Position numbers and translations under genes: made by a program | Shown here: one piece after another, positions 53,050-60,276 of the stretch | How the letters are laid out: every line of letters begins with the position of its first letter | Position numbering within the stretch: position 1 is the stretch's first letter | Notes under the pieces: model-generated | Database searches by the model: none | The model's input: the letters and a program-made list of their open reading frames with translations, nothing else | What the model was told of the DNA's origin: nothing | Source of the DNA: a virus | DNA length: 64,000 nt | IMG/VR virus record: IMGVR_UViG_3300017527_000643 | Location: 29,972 to 93,971 of that record | Reading direction: 5' to 3' (one strand)

Positions 53050-53078
53050 TTTACAAAACTAAACTTAGTGCTGATACT
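53050..53078 (+). promoter_or_regulatory. Promoter with TTTACAAAACTAAAC start
   Basis: TTTACA and GATACT are separated by 17 bases, and the spacer contains the CTAAACTTAG palindrome. The same TTTACAAAACTAAAC string occurs at 56559 and, on the minus strand, at 24400-24414. Confidence 0.75.
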
Positions 53079-53100
53079 ATCCTTAGCCAAGGAGAGTACG

Positions 53101-53283
53101 ATGGAAAATTGTGGTTGCCTATCCTGCAAAGAAAGAGAAAATGAAACACCGTTTGATGCCATGCTCCGTGCTCTCAAGGTGATGGTGCTTGACAAGCGTC
53201 ACCGGGCCTGGATGAAAGAGAACGACCCCAAGGCGCTGGAACAAGCCGAATACGCAATTGACTTTGCGGAGGGCAAGCTATGA
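53101..53283 (+). CDS. Unknown 60-residue protein
   Basis: The ATG after AAGGAGAGTACG gives MENCGCLSCKEREN, with three cysteines near the N-terminus, and a helical rest. Its stop overlaps the next start (ATGA). GC-rich codons mark the genes 53101-54403 as a block. Confidence 0.55.
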   Translation: MENCGCLSCKERENETPFDAMLRALKVMVLDKRHRAWMKENDPKALEQAEYAIDFAEGKL

Positions 53284-53561
53284 GCGATCACGATTTTTGT
53301 AGAAGCTTGATGGGCCAGGTAATGGCAGATGTGCGCAAGCATGTCCCGGTAGAGGATCGAAAGAAGGCGTGGGCCTATAAGTTCGATGGCTTTGGTAGCG
53401 TGGAATTCCATGGCCCCAATGACTTCTACTGGCACGGGGGTGGGTGCTGCAAGTGGATGGCCCGCTACGAAGGCTGGAGTGCTTACCTGGCCAAGCTGGC
53501 GCGGGAAGGCAACAAGGAGTTGAAGGGCTACCTTCACGAGTTTGAAAAGGAAGCTTCATAA
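53280..53561 (+). CDS. Unknown small protein
   Basis: A 93-residue protein coupled with its neighbours (ATGA before, TAATG after). It has FDGFGSVEFHGPNDFYWHGGGCC, a His/Cys/Gly-rich centre, and a helical end. No family recognised. Confidence 0.55.
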   Translation: MSDHDFCRSLMGQVMADVRKHVPVEDRKKAWAYKFDGFGSVEFHGPNDFYWHGGGCCKWMARYEGWSAYLAKLAREGNKELKGYLHEFEKEAS

Positions 53562-53746
53562 TGCTTTACGTATTCGTCTTCAAGCAGTCCCCTCATTTGA
53601 ACGTTGCTATCGAAGCTGACAACTTCGAAGATGCATATCAAAGTGTAATCACTGACTGGTGGACACACGAGGAAGACGATATCAACAACGAAGGCTTTGA
53701 AGTTATTCCTATCCACCATTACGAACTAAAAAGCGAAAAAGAATAA
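53561..53746 (+). CDS. Unknown 61-residue protein
   Basis: The ATG overlaps the previous stop (TAATG). The product has a beta start (YVFVFKQSPHLNVAIEAD) and an acidic end. Co-translated with its neighbours. Confidence 0.5.
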   Translation: MLYVFVFKQSPHLNVAIEADNFEDAYQSVITDWWTHEEDDINNEGFEVIPIHHYELKSEKE

Positions 53747-53758
53747 TGGAGGAACTCT

Positions 53759-54403
53759 ATGCATGTAGTTACTGTAAAGAAGGCCCGTAAGGATCAGGAT
53801 AATTGTCAGAACTGCGGAAAGGAAATCAAGCGTGGTGATTCGTACAAGTGGGCCAAAAGCAGGTTTGGACCTAAGCTTGTAAAGTGCACCGACTGCAATT
53901 TCCGCCCATCTGAACTGACTTCTAGTAGGATGGGTACAATTTATGATGCCCAGGAAGATATCAATGAGCAAATCGCGGTATGGGAAAGTGACGAATCCAG
54001 CGATCTTAGCTCGATTCTAGAAGAATTCGCGTCAACCGTGCGTGAGGTTGCAGAAGAGTACACGGAGAGCGCAGAGAACATGCCTGAGAGCTTACAGGAG
54101 TCCCCTGTAGCCGAGGAATGCCGTGAGAAGGCTGATGAGCTTGAAGGATGGGCCGATGAGCTTGAATCGGTCGATTTCGAGGATTTCGAATTCGATGAAG
54201 AAGCATCCAGGGAAGACAATCAGGATGCAGCAGAGGCCGCTGCAGATGATTTGAAGAAGACACAGACTATCGCGGAACGCGATAAGTTTATCGAAGAATT
54301 CCTGGTAGATGCAATTGAAGGTGAGCGTCAAGATGCCTTCGAACAATGGGCAGAAGAGCAGCGCAATGCTGCAACTGAAGCTGTAGATAATTGTCCTGGC
54401 TAA
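53759..54403 (+). CDS. Zinc-ribbon protein with acidic coiled region
   Basis: Residues 1-50 form a zinc ribbon (CQNCGKEIKRGDSYKW, then CTDC), followed by RPSELTSSRMGTIYDA, a pattern found in a phage protein family of the same layout. The remaining 150 residues are strongly acidic and helical. AATGGAGGAACTCT precedes the ATG. Likely to bind nucleic acid or protein; the function is unknown. Confidence 0.6.
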   Translation: MHVVTVKKARKDQDNCQNCGKEIKRGDSYKWAKSRFGPKLVKCTDCNFRPSELTSSRMGTIYDAQEDINEQIAVWESDESSDLSSILEEFASTVREVAEEYTESAENMPESLQESPVAEECREKADELEGWADELESVDFEDFEFDEEASREDNQDAAEAAADDLKKTQTIAERDKFIEEFLVDAIEGERQDAFEQWAEEQRNAATEAVDNCPG

Positions 54404-54423
54404 CCCACTAATCCCCTGACGGA

Positions 54424-54450
54424 AGCTAAACAATTTTAGCTCACTATGCT
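54424..54450 (+). promoter_or_regulatory. Possible operator-promoter with AGCTAAA/TTTAGCT
   Basis: AGCTAAA-CAAT-TTTAGCT is a perfect hyphenated palindrome (54424-54441) just before TATGCT (54445). A related CTAAACAATTTAG lies at 59603 before TATGCTATAC. It may be a binding site replacing a normal -35. Confidence 0.5.
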
Positions 54451-54477
54451 ATCCTCCTTTCTTAGGAGGGTTGTGCT

Positions 54478-54663
54478 ATGAAATCCATTATAGCTATCGG
54501 CATAGCTATTGCTTTTTTATTCTTGCCCGGTTGTCCGAAAGAAGTAAAAAAGGATGACCCTAAGCTAGAAGAACCTAAGAACGGTGAGGAAACACCTGCG
54601 TGGTCTAAATTCCCGCTGCCTGATGAAGAAAAAGAAGATAAAGAAGAAAAGGAAGACGAATAA
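54478..54663 (+). CDS. Small Lys/Glu-rich lipoprotein
   Basis: The signal peptide MKSIIAIGIAIAFLFLPGC has lipobox LPGC. The 42 mature residues are Lys, Glu, Asp and Pro. It resembles the lipoprotein at 44755, with shared Pro/Lys/Glu composition. AGGAGGGTTG gives a strong ribosome site. The role in the cell envelope is unknown. Confidence 0.65.
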   Translation: MKSIIAIGIAIAFLFLPGCPKEVKKDDPKLEEPKNGEETPAWSKFPLPDEEKEDKEEKEDE

Positions 54664-54679
54664 ACTTCAGGAGAATATA

Positions 54680-55174
54680 ATGAAACGTATGCGTGTAGTA
54701 GCCCAGGTGTCCCCCATTGAAGCAGCGCTTTTTGAACTGCATAAAGTATTAGATCAGTTCTTTAAGCAAAAAGAAAATATAATCTATGGAACGCTTTATC
54801 TCCATGATGGTTCAACCGACATGGGATATAAAGCACCGTGGGGGGAATACGAAGAAGAAATAGATGTTGAGGTTAACGTAAAATTCACCCATGATGGGGA
54901 CGATTCCTTTATTGAGATTTTGTTTGGCCGTTCTGGTATCGGCGGCATATACGGTGCTCAGTCAGATGACGGAAACATAGAATTCATTATAGATATTGGG
55001 TCTGATGAAGAAACTGTTGGGACTTCTGCGATACCATTGGAAGCAGTTGCTAAAAACGTTTATGATAAAATAGAAGAATCAGACTTACCAGATGAGCACG
55101 CAGTTGACCGTGCGCAAGATGCTTACGATTCTGCGCAAGAAGATAAATGGGATTCACGGCGGGACGACTATTAA
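54680..55174 (+). CDS. Tagged protein MKRMRVVA-1, unknown
   Basis: The start is the ATG after CAGGAGAATATA; it gives MKRMRVVAQVSPIEAALFEL, the N-terminal tag found on six proteins in 54-63.5 kb. The remaining 150 residues form an acidic alpha/beta domain (about 30-130, GTLYLHDGSTDMGYK and FTHDGDDSFIEILFG) and an acidic helical end. No named family recognised. The tag suggests shared targeting or processing with the other five. Confidence 0.65.
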   Translation: MKRMRVVAQVSPIEAALFELHKVLDQFFKQKENIIYGTLYLHDGSTDMGYKAPWGEYEEEIDVEVNVKFTHDGDDSFIEILFGRSGIGGIYGAQSDDGNIEFIIDIGSDEETVGTSAIPLEAVAKNVYDKIEESDLPDEHAVDRAQDAYDSAQEDKWDSRRDDY

Positions 55175-55187
55175 CTGGGAGTACCTA

Positions 55188-55601
55188 ATGAAACGTGTGC
55201 GTGTTGTAGCACAAATGTTAGCTAAAGATAAAATTGTTTTTCATTTGAAAAGCGCTATCCTAATATTAGGGGGACTGAAAGACCATGCTAAAACTGAATT
55301 GGGATTAGCTGGGCTATTCGATAAAGATAGTGATTATGATGGTATGATTGGTAAAGCAGTTATGGAATTAGTAGATACATTTGCTTCACAGGGCCATAGC
55401 GGATTTAGCGCCCAATGGGTATTAGAAGTATTTAATGAAGTAGCCCAATTCAAACCGCTTACGCCCATAACCAGTAATTCAGATGAATGGGAAGATGTAG
55501 CACGTTATGGAGATGGTAGTCCTCTTTGGCAGAATAAACGAGCACCAATGTACTTCAGTGAGGATGGTGGTAAAAATTGGTATGATGTAAACGAAATATA
55601 A
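55188..55601 (+). CDS. Tagged protein MKRVRVVA-2, unknown
   Basis: The ATG follows TGGGAGTACCTA. The 137-residue protein begins MKRVRVVAQMLAKDK, the same tag with Met4 changed to Val. The last 40 residues (NEVAQFKPLTPITSN, then PMYFSEDGGKNWYDV) resemble a C-terminal motif of other phage proteins. It is coupled in an operon with the 54680 gene. Confidence 0.65.
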   Translation: MKRVRVVAQMLAKDKIVFHLKSAILILGGLKDHAKTELGLAGLFDKDSDYDGMIGKAVMELVDTFASQGHSGFSAQWVLEVFNEVAQFKPLTPITSNSDEWEDVARYGDGSPLWQNKRAPMYFSEDGGKNWYDVNEI

Positions 55602-55612
55602 TAGTTTTGTAG

Positions 55613-55699
55613 TATAATGGATCTAGGGCTGGATAAGCCAGTCCTATAAACCGGTGTCGATTCGGGTATAAACTCGCGTCGATCCTGAAGGAGGAAGTC
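55613..55699 (+). promoter_or_regulatory. Promoter and structured leader of the 55700 gene
   Basis: TATAAT at 55613-55618 has no clear -35. The RNA would start near a nine-pair stem TAGGGCTGG/CCAGTCCTA (55624-55646, one G-U) with loop ATAAG, followed by a CGGGT/ACTCG hairpin (55663-55676). GGATC (55619) also pairs with GATCC (55681). GGAGGA precedes the start. This is a folded leader of about 75 bases. Confidence 0.55.
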
Positions 55700-56542
55700 A
55701 TGATGAAGGTTACTAGCGATCTGTTTCAACTCAAAGTTCTCGTTAACTCCAAACCAATCCAGGAATATCACAAGGATTCCAAGACCTTTGTGGAAGGGCG
55801 GCAAGGTTCGAATTTTGAACTGCTGCTGAAAAACCTTACTCCACGCAGGTTATTGGTACACCCTACCGTGGATGGCTTGTCAGCTATGACAGGCAAGGAA
55901 GCCTCCAGGAACGATTACAGCGAAGGGTACGTACTGAACCCCTTCCAGGAGATGTCTGTACCTGGCTGGAGGCTCGACAACGAGTCTGTGGCCCGTTTCC
56001 TGTTCGCTGGTGAGGGCAGAAGTTACGCAGAGCAGACAGGACAGCCGAAGAATAAGGGAGTCATAGCTGCAGCAGTCTGGGAAGAACGCATACCTACTTG
56101 GCAGTCGAAAGTAATGTTCAATATTGAAACATCGGACTCTATTACATTTACAGATGGCACAGACAATGCCGATCCAGTCGGTGGCATCTATAATGTAAAC
56201 ACTGAGCCTGCATCTCATGGTGGGGAAGAACTGACCATTGGTAGTCTTTACACGCCAGAGCGTGGCGAAAAGCTTTCTAGGGGGCGAAAGCGCCGGGTAA
56301 GCACAAAGAGTGTAAATAACCTGGGAACTGGTTTTGGCAAGAAAGCAGACCACAACGTAATGACAGTCAAGTTTGAAATCAACCAGGCTGAACCGGATGC
56401 TATTGCCGTTATTTACTATGATGACTTCAGGGGGCTAGCAACGCGAGGGATAAAAATAAGCAGAAAGCCCCAAAGTGACAGCCTTCCTAACCCGTTTCCC
56501 AAGGATACGGGGTGTGTTCCGCCGCACGGTTGGCGCGGCTAA
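55700..56542 (+). CDS. Conserved unknown protein with structured leader
   Basis: The ATG at 55700 (a second at 55703) follows AAGGAGGAAGTC. The 280-residue product starts with a beta part (KVLVNSKPIQEYHKD, FVEGRQGSNFELLLKN) and has LVHPTVDGLSAMTGKEASRN and GYVLNPFQEMSVPGWRLD, a pattern that I have seen in unnamed phage and bacterial proteins. The C-terminal 100 residues are Gly-rich and less ordered. The strong ribosome site and folded leader suggest high or controlled expression. The function is unknown. Confidence 0.6.
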   Translation: MMKVTSDLFQLKVLVNSKPIQEYHKDSKTFVEGRQGSNFELLLKNLTPRRLLVHPTVDGLSAMTGKEASRNDYSEGYVLNPFQEMSVPGWRLDNESVARFLFAGEGRSYAEQTGQPKNKGVIAAAVWEERIPTWQSKVMFNIETSDSITFTDGTDNADPVGGIYNVNTEPASHGGEELTIGSLYTPERGEKLSRGRKRRVSTKSVNNLGTGFGKKADHNVMTVKFEINQAEPDAIAVIYYDDFRGLATRGIKISRKPQSDSLPNPFPKDTGCVPPHGWRG

Positions 56543-56558
56543 TCTGTCAAGAAATTAG

Positions 56559-56590
56559 TTTACAAAACTAAACATGGTCCTTACTATACT
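56559..56590 (+). promoter_or_regulatory. Promoter with TTTACAAAACTAAAC start
   Basis: TTTACA is followed after 17 bases by TACTAT and after 20 by TATACT. It shares the 15-base TTTACAAAACTAAAC with the promoters at 53050 and 24386. Confidence 0.65.
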
Positions 56591-56607
56591 GGCAGGAGGT
56601 AGGGTCC

Positions 56608-56802
56608 ATGTTTTGTCTAATCTGTTGCAAGCAAATCGATCCAGGCCAACACACCTGCGGTAATTCTTACTGCCAGGAAGCTGACTTCTTCTTCCACCGG
56701 GCCAGAAACTCCAGAAAGAACAGCAAGAAACAGCGGGAAGCGTACAACCATGCGCTGAAGGTTGCCGCCATCCGACATAAACAGGTAGCTCGGCACGCCT
56801 AA
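56608..56802 (+). CDS. Small zinc-binding-like protein
   Basis: The 64-residue product has CLICCKQIDPGQHTCGNSYC at its N-terminus, a dense Cys pattern, then a basic helix (RNSRKNSKKQREAYNHALK). GGAGGTAGGG precedes the ATG. Probably a nucleic-acid-binding zinc protein. Confidence 0.55.
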   Translation: MFCLICCKQIDPGQHTCGNSYCQEADFFFHRARNSRKNSKKQREAYNHALKVAAIRHKQVARHA

Positions 56803-56824
56803 TTTAGTATAATGAAAAGAGATA

Positions 56825-57112
56825 ATGGCTAGACGCCTAAAAACTTTAGCTAAAGAGATAAACGACACGCTTCCTGGTTACACAGCGGAGATTGTCCAAG
56901 GCTATTGCAACACAGACCGAAAGATTGCAGGCACACGCCTACGTTGGGAAGGCAAAGGAAGGGAAGGAAATAGGCTTATCGTAAAGAATTCAAAAGGCGA
57001 AGTTGTGTTCGATCACAATTCCGCTGAAACATACAGATGCAACGAAGAAGTGGAAGAATGGGTCAAGTATGTAAAAGAGCATGGCAAACCTTATAATCCG
57101 TTTGAAAGGTAA
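56825..57112 (+). CDS. Unknown small protein with very short leader
   Basis: The ATG lies about five bases after the expected start of transcription from TATAAT (56808-56813), so the leader is nearly absent. The 95-residue product has an N-terminal basic helix (MARRLKTLAKEINDT) and a beta part (GTRLRWEGKGREGNRLIVKN). No family recognised. Confidence 0.5.
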   Translation: MARRLKTLAKEINDTLPGYTAEIVQGYCNTDRKIAGTRLRWEGKGREGNRLIVKNSKGEVVFDHNSAETYRCNEEVEEWVKYVKEHGKPYNPFER

Positions 57113-57115
57113 ATA

Positions 57116-57589
57116 ATGGCTAAAAAAATTGTAATGAAAAAGCATTTTGTAACCTTTCTTAGCCCTGGAACGTTCTTCAATGAACAGTCTTCAAAAGAAG
57201 TAAAAAAGTGGGATGTGGTCAAGGCAGTCAAGATGGCCGATACTGTTTTGGAACGCCATGGAGCTACACCCTATGCATTTTATTTCTCCACACAAGGGCG
57301 CGGCGCTAAGGATTTGAACAGCAAAGAAATTGACCGAAGCCCAACGTATTTCCTGGGAGGAAAGATCGAAACGTTGGAAGAAGTAGAAGCACGCAATGCC
57401 CCTGACGAAAAAATTTTACGGTCTAACATGCGGGGCAACAACTACCATAAAATCATAATAAATAACAACTCTTGGAAGATTACAGTTCCATTTAACGAAG
57501 ACGAGGGCGATGTACTTCTGGATTACATTCCTCCGAGGGACAGAAATGAAAAAAAGAAAGCCAAAAGAAGTAAAAAAAGCAAAGCCTGA
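57116..57589 (+). CDS. Conserved small phage protein
   Basis: The 157-residue protein resembles an unnamed phage family with a FVTFLSPGTFFNE start, YAFYFSTQGRG, then YFLGGKIETLEEV and ILRSNMRGNN. The C-terminus is Lys-rich. It follows the 56825 gene by three bases and overlaps the next gene. Function unknown. Confidence 0.6.
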   Translation: MAKKIVMKKHFVTFLSPGTFFNEQSSKEVKKWDVVKAVKMADTVLERHGATPYAFYFSTQGRGAKDLNSKEIDRSPTYFLGGKIETLEEVEARNAPDEKILRSNMRGNNYHKIIINNNSWKITVPFNEDEGDVLLDYIPPRDRNEKKKAKRSKKSKA

Positions 57590-57713
57590 ACAGACTGAAC
57601 CCGACTGGACCAAGAAGTGTATTGTCTGTGGGGCAACTCCTATCGTTCCTATGACGGAGATGTGCGGGCCGTGTACTTTTGGAGAGGCTGAAACCGCAGG
57701 AGGAAATTGGTGA
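57546..57713 (+). CDS. Small zinc-ribbon protein overlapping the previous gene
   Basis: The ATG after GAGGGACAGAA gives 55 residues: a basic start (MKKRKPKEVKKAK) and two Cys pairs (CIVC, CGPC) typical of a zinc ribbon. It overlaps the upstream gene by 44 bases in another frame. The good ribosome site and Cys pairs support it. Confidence 0.6.
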   Translation: MKKRKPKEVKKAKPEQTEPDWTKKCIVCGATPIVPMTEMCGPCTFGEAETAGGNW

Positions 57714-57720
57714 GGCGCAA

Positions 57721-57894
57721 ATGACAGAAAAAAACTTAGCTAAAATTTTGGTAGATAATGTTTCCACAGCCATGCAGCGCGAAAAGATGCTGCGTGATGT
57801 CGTCATGATCTTTATGGATAAGATAAAGGAATACAAAATCGAATTGACCGAAGAAGAGAAGTTGAAGATTCAAAAACTTCTGACAATGGAATAA
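57721..57894 (+). CDS. Unknown 57-residue helical protein
   Basis: The protein is one long helix with charged residues (REKMLRDVVMIFMDKIKEYK). GAGG lies about nine bases upstream. The next gene starts three bases after the stop. Confidence 0.5.
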   Translation: MTEKNLAKILVDNVSTAMQREKMLRDVVMIFMDKIKEYKIELTEEEKLKIQKLLTME

Positions 57895-57897
57895 GCC

Positions 57898-58350
57898 ATG
57901 GGCGATCCCACAAAAGAACTTGAAACAATGATGATGCTTGGGCAGATAGCAAAAACTATGCTCGAAGCCCGACAAGCTGAATTCCATAAGTCCAATCCAC
58001 ACATGAACGAAGCTGAATCCAAAGCAGCGGATTTACTTCAGAGCATGGTGCAAAAGAAATTCGATCAGATTATAGAAAAGAACAAAAAGGAAGGCTTTGA
58101 CTTTAGTGGAATGGATGTGCTGGAGTTACGGCTTTGGGCACCTGATGCTAAATGTGTGTTGATGCAGTTGCATGATTACCTCATGAAGGAATATGGGTTG
58201 TTCCACCACGTCGCACTTTCATCCGGGATAGTTATGATTGCTAAAGATAAACTGTTCTTCATCAGCCTGGTCATAAAGAAAATGAGCCAGGAAGATTTGT
58301 TCGGAGACAAAGATGGAATGCCCACTGTGCAAACTGGAAAAGAAGACTGA
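57898..58350 (+). CDS. Unknown helical protein
   Basis: The 150-residue product is helical in the first half (DPTKELETMMMLGQIAKTM) and alpha/beta in the second (VLELRLWAPDAKCVLMQLHDY). It overlaps the HIT-like gene by 38 bases. No family recognised. Confidence 0.5.
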   Translation: MGDPTKELETMMMLGQIAKTMLEARQAEFHKSNPHMNEAESKAADLLQSMVQKKFDQIIEKNKKEGFDFSGMDVLELRLWAPDAKCVLMQLHDYLMKEYGLFHHVALSSGIVMIAKDKLFFISLVIKKMSQEDLFGDKDGMPTVQTGKED

Positions 58351-58585
58351 TTGGTATTTTGAAAACGTGATGCTCGCAGTGCTTGAATGTAAAACCTGCA
58401 ACCTTCCCATGGTCGTGCTCAAACGGCATACCATGGAGCCAACAGCTAAAGAAGAGAAGGCTATGATTAGGGAGCTAACCAAGGTTGCAGACGCCTTCTT
58501 TGATGAAGGCAACTGGGCGCTAAGGAAGTATCAGCGCAACATCAAGGACCACCTTCACTTCCACGCTATCCCCAATAGGAGCTAA
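58313..58585 (+). CDS. HIT-like nucleotide-binding protein
   Basis: The 90-residue protein has CPLCKLEKKTDWYFEN at its start (zinc pair), then NLPMVVLKRHTMEPTAKEE, and KDHLHFHAIP (about 78-87), the H-x-H-x-H histidine triad of HIT hydrolases or transferases on nucleotides. It is a short version. It overlaps the previous gene and precedes TAAACAATG. Confidence 0.75.
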   Translation: MECPLCKLEKKTDWYFENVMLAVLECKTCNLPMVVLKRHTMEPTAKEEKAMIRELTKVADAFFDEGNWALRKYQRNIKDHLHFHAIPNRS

Positions 58586-58588
58586 ACA

Positions 58589-58939
58589 ATGGAAGAATGG
58601 GCGAAGGAATGGCAAGAGGGTGATCCAGACTTCGATGAAGAATCCATCGAATGGCTAAAGAAGCGCCCTTCATCTATAACGAAGTTGCTAATAAGGTTCC
58701 CACCCTCTTGTTTGGTCCAGGCAAACAGAACCCTAATGTGTCCTGCTCCTGGGGAAACAGGCATTGTAACGAGCTATTTTGAACCGGATGATGAGCATCC
58801 TGAAGGAATGGTGTCTGTTAGGAACCACGGCACAGATACACCAGTTAAGGCGCAATGTGAACCTGTATGGCTCAATGTTGTTGGCTACCATAGGGGCATC
58901 ACCCCTGAAGTAGTCAAAAAATTATTGGGGGAAGAATAA
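58589..58939 (+). CDS. Unknown small protein
   Basis: The 116-residue product has an acidic N-terminus (DPDFDEESIEWLKKRP) and a beta-rich C-terminal half (GETGIVTSYFEPDDEHPEG). AGGAGCTAAACA precedes the ATG. No family recognised. Confidence 0.5.
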   Translation: MEEWAKEWQEGDPDFDEESIEWLKKRPSSITKLLIRFPPSCLVQANRTLMCPAPGETGIVTSYFEPDDEHPEGMVSVRNHGTDTPVKAQCEPVWLNVVGYHRGITPEVVKKLLGEE

Positions 58940-58942
58940 AGA

Positions 58943-59182
58943 ATGCACAAAAGAAAAAGAGGCATTAGATCATCAGCGCGTGAATTAGTAGATGAACAAG
59001 CTAAGAAACTTCGTAAACAAAAGCGCCCATACGCGGTAGGTCCAGCCGTCATAACCTTTCCTGGCTGGATGGTCATTCCGCTTCTTTGGGGCGCAATGGA
59101 AATGCTAAGAATGCCAGCGTTCCAGACATGTAAAGAATACATTATAGAAACGCAGAAACTATATAAGAAAGGTAAGGACTAA
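58943..59182 (+). CDS. Unknown small basic protein
   Basis: The 79-residue product is basic at both ends (MHKRKRGIRSSARELVDE) with a central hydrophobic segment (AVITFPGWMVIPLLWGAMEML, about 34-55) that could span or touch the membrane. It follows by three bases. Confidence 0.45.
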   Translation: MHKRKRGIRSSARELVDEQAKKLRKQKRPYAVGPAVITFPGWMVIPLLWGAMEMLRMPAFQTCKEYIIETQKLYKKGKD

Positions 59183-59185
59183 ACA

Positions 59186-59404
59186 ATGGAATGCGCTGAA
59201 GGGTGTGAATGTAAATATGTGTTTGCTCACTGTGCAAATTGCCTAAAGAGCAATGAGCCGTCTGGTGTGATGGTTATGCTAATGTTTGACACCACTGTAG
59301 AAGCATATTGCAGGGTGTGCGGTTTACCGGTTTGGAGCCTTACAGGAGATTTTCACTTTGCTAATCTCCAGGAGGCAGAAGAACCGGGTGCACTAAAGCA
59401 TTAA
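59186..59404 (+). CDS. Small Cys-rich protein
   Basis: The 72-residue product has CAEGCEC, CANC and CRVC; the last two pairs are spaced like a zinc ribbon. AGGACTAAACA precedes the ATG. Likely zinc-binding; function unknown. Confidence 0.55.
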   Translation: MECAEGCECKYVFAHCANCLKSNEPSGVMVMLMFDTTVEAYCRVCGLPVWSLTGDFHFANLQEAEEPGALKH

Positions 59405-59414
59405 GGAATAAACA

Positions 59415-59606
59415 ATGACAGACGCGGAAAAGTATAAGCTACACAACCTTTGCTACCAGGCTAAGCTAGGAAAACCTATTAGTGAAGAAGACAGCAAATG
59501 GCTAAGAAAGATGTATAAGGCACACCCAGAAGAATATAAGGTGGTTCATAGAAAAGCTGCTCAAGAAGCAATAGATACCGTCAATCCTTTCGCTAACAGA
59601 ACCTAA
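59415..59606 (+). CDS. Unknown small helical protein
   Basis: The 63-residue product has a helical DAEKYKLHNLCYQAKLGKPI start and a basic middle. AAGGAATAAACA precedes the ATG. No family recognised. Confidence 0.5.
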   Translation: MTDAEKYKLHNLCYQAKLGKPISEEDSKWLRKMYKAHPEEYKVVHRKAAQEAIDTVNPFANRT

Positions 59607-59638
59607 ACAATTTAGTCCCTCCTGGGCTATGCTATACA
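59603..59638 (+). promoter_or_regulatory. Possible promoter with CTAAA-CAA-TTTAG palindrome
   Basis: CTAAACAATTTAG (59603-59615) precedes TATGCTATACA (59628-59638), like the site at 54424. No classical -35 is present. Confidence 0.45.
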
Positions 59639-59653
59639 GCCAGGAGGGTACCG

Positions 59654-60001
59654 ATGAACATCCACGCCCAAAAAGCCATTCTACGCATCTCTAAATGTAC
59701 GAAAATGCTGGCAGATGAAGTGTATCGTCCTGATAAGCATGGGCGTCCTGAAGCATTAGAGATAGCAACTCAAATAGACGATAAATTTGTTGATATCCTG
59801 GAGCTAATAAATGAATTATTAGAGCTAGGCAAATTTGAGCTAAATGATCCTGCATCAGAAGAGTTGGCAGATACGCTTTTCAAGATTACAGAATACGCGC
59901 TTGAACATGTAGAAGCATTTTTAGGGAAAAGTAAACAAAGATCAATAGAAGACATTCCTGATGAAGAACTTGCTGAATCCATTGACTGGATTCAGGAATA
60001 G
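59654..60001 (+). CDS. Unknown helical acidic protein
   Basis: CAGGAGGGTACCG precedes the ATG. The 115-residue product is all helical (KAILRISKCTKMLADEVYR, LEIATQIDDKFVDILELIN). It opens the last operon, which carries four of the six tagged genes. Confidence 0.55.
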   Translation: MNIHAQKAILRISKCTKMLADEVYRPDKHGRPEALEIATQIDDKFVDILELINELLELGKFELNDPASEELADTLFKITEYALEHVEAFLGKSKQRSIEDIPDEELAESIDWIQE

Positions 60002-60012
60002 GGAGCAACCTA

Positions 60013-60276
60013 ATGACGCATAAACAGGTTACGAAGCCGCTGTTCAAGAAGACTGCATATGATCCTGTAGAGGAAGCAGAAACTAAAAGTAAACAAGAAC
60101 TGCTGCTGCAGATGATCGATTATAAATATACAAATCCTAAACAAGCTATTGGTGATCTTGTTGAGTCAATGACCAGTGAGGATTTGGACATCTGGCTTTA
60201 TGAACTAAAGAAAGAACTGGATTGGGACAATATAGATTCAGACCCCTCCCACGCACCGGATGGAAGTGACCAATGA
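60013..60276 (+). CDS. Unknown small acidic protein
   Basis: The 87-residue product is helical and acidic (EAETKSKQELLLQMIDYKYTN). GGGAGCAACC precedes the ATG. Its stop overlaps the start of a tagged gene (ATGA), so translation is coupled with it. Confidence 0.5.
   Translation: MTHKQVTKPLFKKTAYDPVEEAETKSKQELLLQMIDYKYTNPKQAIGDLVESMTSEDLDIWLYELKKELDWDNIDSDPSHAPDGSDQ

Noticed and set aside
55619-55685. Possible tRNA
   Set aside because: GGATC/GATCC and a hairpin look like a cloverleaf at first, but the T-arm and D-arm consensus are missing and the predicted promoter -10 touches the 5' end.
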